A stretch of DNA of 9,518 nt from Bog-950 sp035299425 (GTDB lineage: Bacteria > Bacteroidota > Bacteroidia > Chitinophagales > LD1), in the NCBI GenBank assembly GCA_035299425.1, contig DATGWP010000133.1:1-9518 (forward strand), written 5' to 3'. The notes beneath the pieces were generated by a model that was given only the letters and a program-made list of their open reading frames with translations, was not told the DNA's origin and searched no databases. A program made the position numbers and the translations under genes. Of this stretch, positions 6,932 to 9,518 are shown one piece after another (the first letter of the stretch is position 1; each line of letters opens with the position of its first letter).

Positions 6932-9034
6932 TTACTTCAATTCTATTTGAATACGCATACCTTTTACCAATGCTGCACCTGCCGCCACACTTTGCTTAAC
7001 TACACTACCGTGGCCGGCAACCGCCACCCTCATTCCCATCGACTCTAACAGATACAAGGCATCTTTCAAACTCATACCGGTTACATCAGGTACCAGGCCT
7101 GCTTCCATTTCATTCTCATTAAGTGCTATTTGGTGGCCGTTAGAACTTGCCGTAGCCCATTCGCTGTTTACATCCTCTACCTTAACACCCAAAAAGCGAT
7201 AGATGCGCGCCATGTCAATAGCACTTGCTTTTTGCACCACCGGTATCTTATTATCTGCTATTTGCTTATTAATTGCCTTGTGCATACCCAGTGAGAGCGA
7301 GTAAACTTTATCGGCCACCTCTTTAAAAATTGCACCTGCCACCACGTTACCATAATAACCGTTCTGCGATGGCGAGTTAATTACTACTATCATGCTATAC
7401 TCAGGTGCCTCAGCCGGGAAGTATCCGCAGAAACTTGCCTGGTAAACTTTCTTGCCACCATTCTTATAACCGGCTTTGCCTTGCGCTATAACTGCGGTTC
7501 CGGTTTTACCAGCCACATGCAGGTAATCTGTTTTTAAATTAGTAGCAGTACCATTCTCAACCACACCGGTTAAAATATCCTGCAGCTGGCTAATTGTTTT
7601 TGGGCTGCAAATTCTTTCGTTCAACACCACGGTTGTTGATGAATCAACTGTCTTGTTGTACTCCTTAATCTTATCTACCAGGTATGGTTTTACCATAGTA
7701 CCACCATTAGCTATCGCATTGTAAAACATAAGCGTATGCAATGGCGACACCTGTAACTCGTAACCGTGAGCGATATAAGCTGCCGACACCCCGCTCCATT
7801 TTTCGGGCGCAGCCAGCATAGGCTTAGCAGCACCTGGCAGTTCTATATCAATAGGTTTTGTAAAACCAAACTTAACCAGGTTGTTATAAAACTTCTGCGG
7901 CGCGCTGCCATAGTTATCAAAAGCTAGCTTTGCCATTACCACATTGGATGAAACCTCTATAGCACGCTTAACCGTCAGCGTTGGTGTTTCCGGTGACTCA
8001 TGGTCGCGGATGGTCAGCTTATACACTTTGTATTCGCCGTTCTCTGCATAAACCTGGCTATTGGCTGTTACTAAACCATCCTCCATTAAACTGGCAACCG
8101 TGGCTAGTTTAAAAGTAGAACCCGGTTCGGTAGCCTCACCTACGGCATAGTTCTGAATTTCGCCATAGGCAGAATCGTGCGCTAAACCAAGATTTGCAAT
8201 CGCTTTAATCTTACCGGTCTTTACTTCCATCAGCACCACGCAACCGTGGCCGGCACCGTGGTGTGCCAATGCACGTAACAAAGCATCTTCTGCTACATCC
8301 TGCAGTTCAACATCCAGCGTGGTGTAAATATCGCGGCCCGGTTGTGGCACTATCTCAGCCTTGCTATCTAATGGCACAGTAGCACCGCCCGAAATTTTCT
8401 GCACCATTACAGTGCCTTCCTTTCCTTTCAGTTCGGTGTTGTATTTACCTTCCAATCCTACTTTCACTTTACCCGAATCGCTTACAAAACCAATGGTACG
8501 TTCGGCAAGCCCTTTAAAAGGCTTCAGGCGCTTATCAATCTGCACATCCCACATACCACTCTTGTAGCGGCCATCACGGAACATTGGCCAGCGCTTCATT
8601 TCTGCCATCTGGTTGTAGCTTACATTGCGCTTAAGCAGGTAGTAGCGACTTTTCTTTTTACGCTCTTTTACCAGTTCGTTCTTATACTGCGTGGCATTTT
8701 TCTCGGGAAACATAGCCGCCAGGCATATTGCCAGCGAGTCAACATTCTTTTTAAAAATTTCAGGATATACGTACGTGGTTTTAAAATCTATACGTATATC
8801 AAATGTTGGCAATGTGGTAGCCAGCAAGCGTCCATCCTGGCTGTAAATATTTCCACGCTCGGCTAAAATCGTTTTAGGGAAAATAGTCAGCGAGTCGGCC
8901 AGCGAACGGTAGTATTCGCCCTGCACAGTTTGTATGTAAGCCGTGCGGCCGATAATAGCTACTCCCAGTAAGAAAATAAAAGCGAAACCCAGATAGGCTC
9001 TCAGTAAGATTTCGCTTTTTTTGTTGGCTGCCAT
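6932..9034 (-). CDS. ftsI: FtsI (PBP3-like), septal peptidoglycan transpeptidase with PASTA domain
   Basis: Class B penicillin-binding protein that crosslinks septal peptidoglycan together with FtsW; 700 residues. One membrane anchor (about 11-30) follows a short cytoplasmic tail. Then comes the PBP dimerisation/pedestal region, including AERGNIYSQDGRLLAT (58-73) and IGFVSDSGKVKVGLEGKYN (181-199). The transpeptidase domain has all three catalytic motifs: SxxK as EPGSTFK (Ser306 nucleophile, Lys309), SxN as SSN (362-364), and KTG as KTGTA (510-514). The C-terminus (about 646-700, VPDVTGMSLKDALYLLE onward) is a single PASTA domain. E. coli FtsI is 588 residues and lacks it, whereas Bacteroidota homologues commonly carry one. 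The ATG at 9034 is well bounded, since an in-frame TAA lies two codons upstream (9043-9041). The gene follows ftsL after a 108-nt spacer, the longest in the window, and precedes murD by 7 nt. Confidence 0.97.
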   Translation of the reverse strand: MAANKKSEILLRAYLGFAFIFLLGVAIIGRTAYIQTVQGEYYRSLADSLTIFPKTILAERGNIYSQDGRLLATTLPTFDIRIDFKTTYVYPEIFKKNVDSLAICLAAMFPEKNATQYKNELVKERKKKSRYYLLKRNVSYNQMAEMKRWPMFRDGRYKSGMWDVQIDKRLKPFKGLAERTIGFVSDSGKVKVGLEGKYNTELKGKEGTVMVQKISGGATVPLDSKAEIVPQPGRDIYTTLDVELQDVAEDALLRALAHHGAGHGCVVLMEVKTGKIKAIANLGLAHDSAYGEIQNYAVGEATEPGSTFKLATVASLMEDGLVTANSQVYAENGEYKVYKLTIRDHESPETPTLTVKRAIEVSSNVVMAKLAFDNYGSAPQKFYNNLVKFGFTKPIDIELPGAAKPMLAAPEKWSGVSAAYIAHGYELQVSPLHTLMFYNAIANGGTMVKPYLVDKIKEYNKTVDSSTTVVLNERICSPKTISQLQDILTGVVENGTATNLKTDYLHVAGKTGTAVIAQGKAGYKNGGKKVYQASFCGYFPAEAPEYSMIVVINSPSQNGYYGNVVAGAIFKEVADKVYSLSLGMHKAINKQIADNKIPVVQKASAIDMARIYRFLGVKVEDVNSEWATASSNGHQIALNENEMEAGLVPDVTGMSLKDALYLLESMGMRVAVAGHGSVVKQSVAAGAALVKGMRIQIELK

Positions 9035-9078
9035 GTTGCTTTATGTACAATAGTTTACAGTCCCGAATTTCGGTGGCT

Positions 9079-9122
9079 GCTCATCCTCCCGCTTTTTTGC
9101 GGGACCCTTTCGGCAGATGAGC
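9079..9122 (-). other. Nested inverted-repeat element in the ftsL-ftsI spacer
   Basis: Reading with the genes, GCTCATC (9122-9116) pairs with GATGAGC (9085-9079) as an outer 7-bp stem. Inside it, TCCCGC (9104-9099) and GCGGGA (9092-9087) form a 6-bp GC-rich stem closed by a loop of six A. Eleven unpaired bases on one side and one on the other separate the stems. A further small palindrome, CCGAA-A-TTCGG (9073-9063), follows. In addition GTCCCG (9105-9100) can pair with CGGGAC (9065-9060), which would exclude the inner stem. No U-run follows, so it is not a typical Rho-independent terminator. It could be a processing or stability element, a leader-like switch, or an interspersed palindromic repeat. 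The pairings are seen directly; any function is conjecture. Confidence 0.45.
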
Positions 9123-9142
9123 TTTCACTTTATTCAGCATCT

Positions 9143-9518
9143 TTAGTTTTTAGTTACCTCAATTTTATAAGGGGGAATCCTCAGTTCCTTTAACCCCTGT
9201 GTGCCCACCAGCTTTGCTACTTCGCTCTGTTTGCTTTTTTGCATCAGGCTACTTGTAGTTGTCATATACTGCCAGCGTAATTGTTTTACTTCTCTCTCTG
9301 TTTTTGCAATGCTGCGTGCATAGTTTTCTGCCGTGTGGTTATTGGCAATATGCAAAGCGGCCAGCATTACAAGGAACAACACAAACGGCATGTTGAACAG
9401 CAGCTTTTTAAGCCCTGTTTCGCCCACGGCATCCAGCTTACCCAGCAGAGAGGCAAAACCCTTACGGTTTTTCTTCTCCGGTTGCGGTACTGTTGTTTCG
9501 TTTGTTACTTGTTGTTCC
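9143..9518 (-). CDS. ftsL: FtsL-like divisome protein, Bacteroidota type (5' end beyond window)
   Basis: Small bitopic membrane protein of the divisome, expected to work with a DivIC/FtsB-like partner to recruit and activate FtsW-FtsI. The frame is open to the right edge, so the true start lies outside. A GTG at 9427 is not needed as a start, because 30 further in-frame codons, rich in polar residues and Lys, precede it. Of the 124 visible residues, about 1-42 are a cytoplasmic tail, 43-58 (MPFVLFLVMLAALHIA) one membrane helix, and the remainder a periplasmic coiled-coil-like segment containing EREVKQLRWQYMTTTSSLM, then KQSEVAK and GLKELRIPPYKI. The pattern of ANNH-AE after the membrane helix, LRW-YM, and the SKQSEVAK to LKEL-PP ending matches the divergent FtsL of Bacteroidota. 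Its position just before ftsI supports the call. Sequence similarity to proteobacterial FtsL is weak, so the name rests on the family pattern and context. Confidence 0.88.
   Translation of the reverse strand, partial: EQQVTNETTVPQPEKKNRKGFASLLGKLDAVGETGLKKLLFNMPFVLFLVMLAALHIANNHTAENYARSIAKTEREVKQLRWQYMTTTSSLMQKSKQSEVAKLVGTQGLKELRIPPYKIEVTKN

Noticed and set aside
126..8567. Plus-strand open frames of 60-105 codons, for example 741-1004, 3683-4000, 6142-6438 and 6556-6867
   Set aside because: All lie opposite well-supported minus-strand genes, show no family motif or coherent domain, and fit chance openings antisense to the dcw genes.
9087..9104. Rho-independent terminator at the GC-rich hairpin between ftsL and ftsI
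   Set aside because: No U-run follows the stem in the transcribed direction, and the downstream genes are essential partners of the same cluster. On the opposite strand the six T bases form the loop, not a tail.
9425..9427. GTG as the ftsL start codon
   Set aside because: The frame stays open for 30 more codons to the window edge, with a plausible charged cytoplasmic tail, so the true start is probably outside the window.

Overview
The window is a stretch of a bacterial division and cell-wall (dcw) cluster. All genes lie on the minus strand, so transcription runs from high to low coordinates. The likely source is a member of the Bacteroidota, probably Chitinophagales or a related sphingobacterial lineage. 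Reasons: the FtsL is of the divergent Bacteroidota type, the division transpeptidase carries a C-terminal PASTA domain, MraY has the long extracytoplasmic insertion, Shine-Dalgarno motifs are largely absent, and base composition is moderately AT-rich. MurE has a DNPR motif, pointing to meso-diaminopimelate peptidoglycan. The genus cannot be fixed from the sequence.

Layout in transcription order: ftsL (start lies beyond the right edge), a 108-nt structured spacer, ftsI/PBP, murD, mraY, murE, ftsW, two small paralogous lipoprotein genes, and murG (C-terminus cut by the left edge). Most spacings are short: 7 nt for ftsI-murD, 41 for murD-mraY, 1 for mraY-murE, 58 for murE-ftsW, 13 for ftsW-lipoprotein A, 44 between the lipoproteins, and 7 for lipoprotein B-murG. 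I saw no internal terminator and no convincing promoter, so the whole window probably lies on one long transcript. No gene-free stretch exceeds 300 bases. I saw no RNA genes, insertion sequences or CRISPR arrays.

The genes cover successive steps of one pathway. MurD and MurE add D-Glu and meso-DAP to the UDP-MurNAc peptide. MraY moves the MurNAc-pentapeptide to undecaprenyl phosphate (lipid I), and MurG adds GlcNAc (lipid II). FtsW polymerises lipid II into glycan at the septum, FtsI crosslinks it, and FtsL helps position and activate FtsW-FtsI.

Two departures from the textbook cluster stand out. First, murD and murE have exchanged places around mraY: the order is ftsI-murD-mraY-murE-ftsW instead of ftsI-murE-mraY-murD-ftsW. 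Second, a tandem pair of roughly 110-residue lipoproteins with a predicted prealbumin/carboxypeptidase-regulatory-like beta-sandwich fold sits between ftsW and murG. These are the best candidates for something undescribed. A lesser observation is a nested inverted-repeat element between ftsL and ftsI that overlaps a possible 19-codon ORF.
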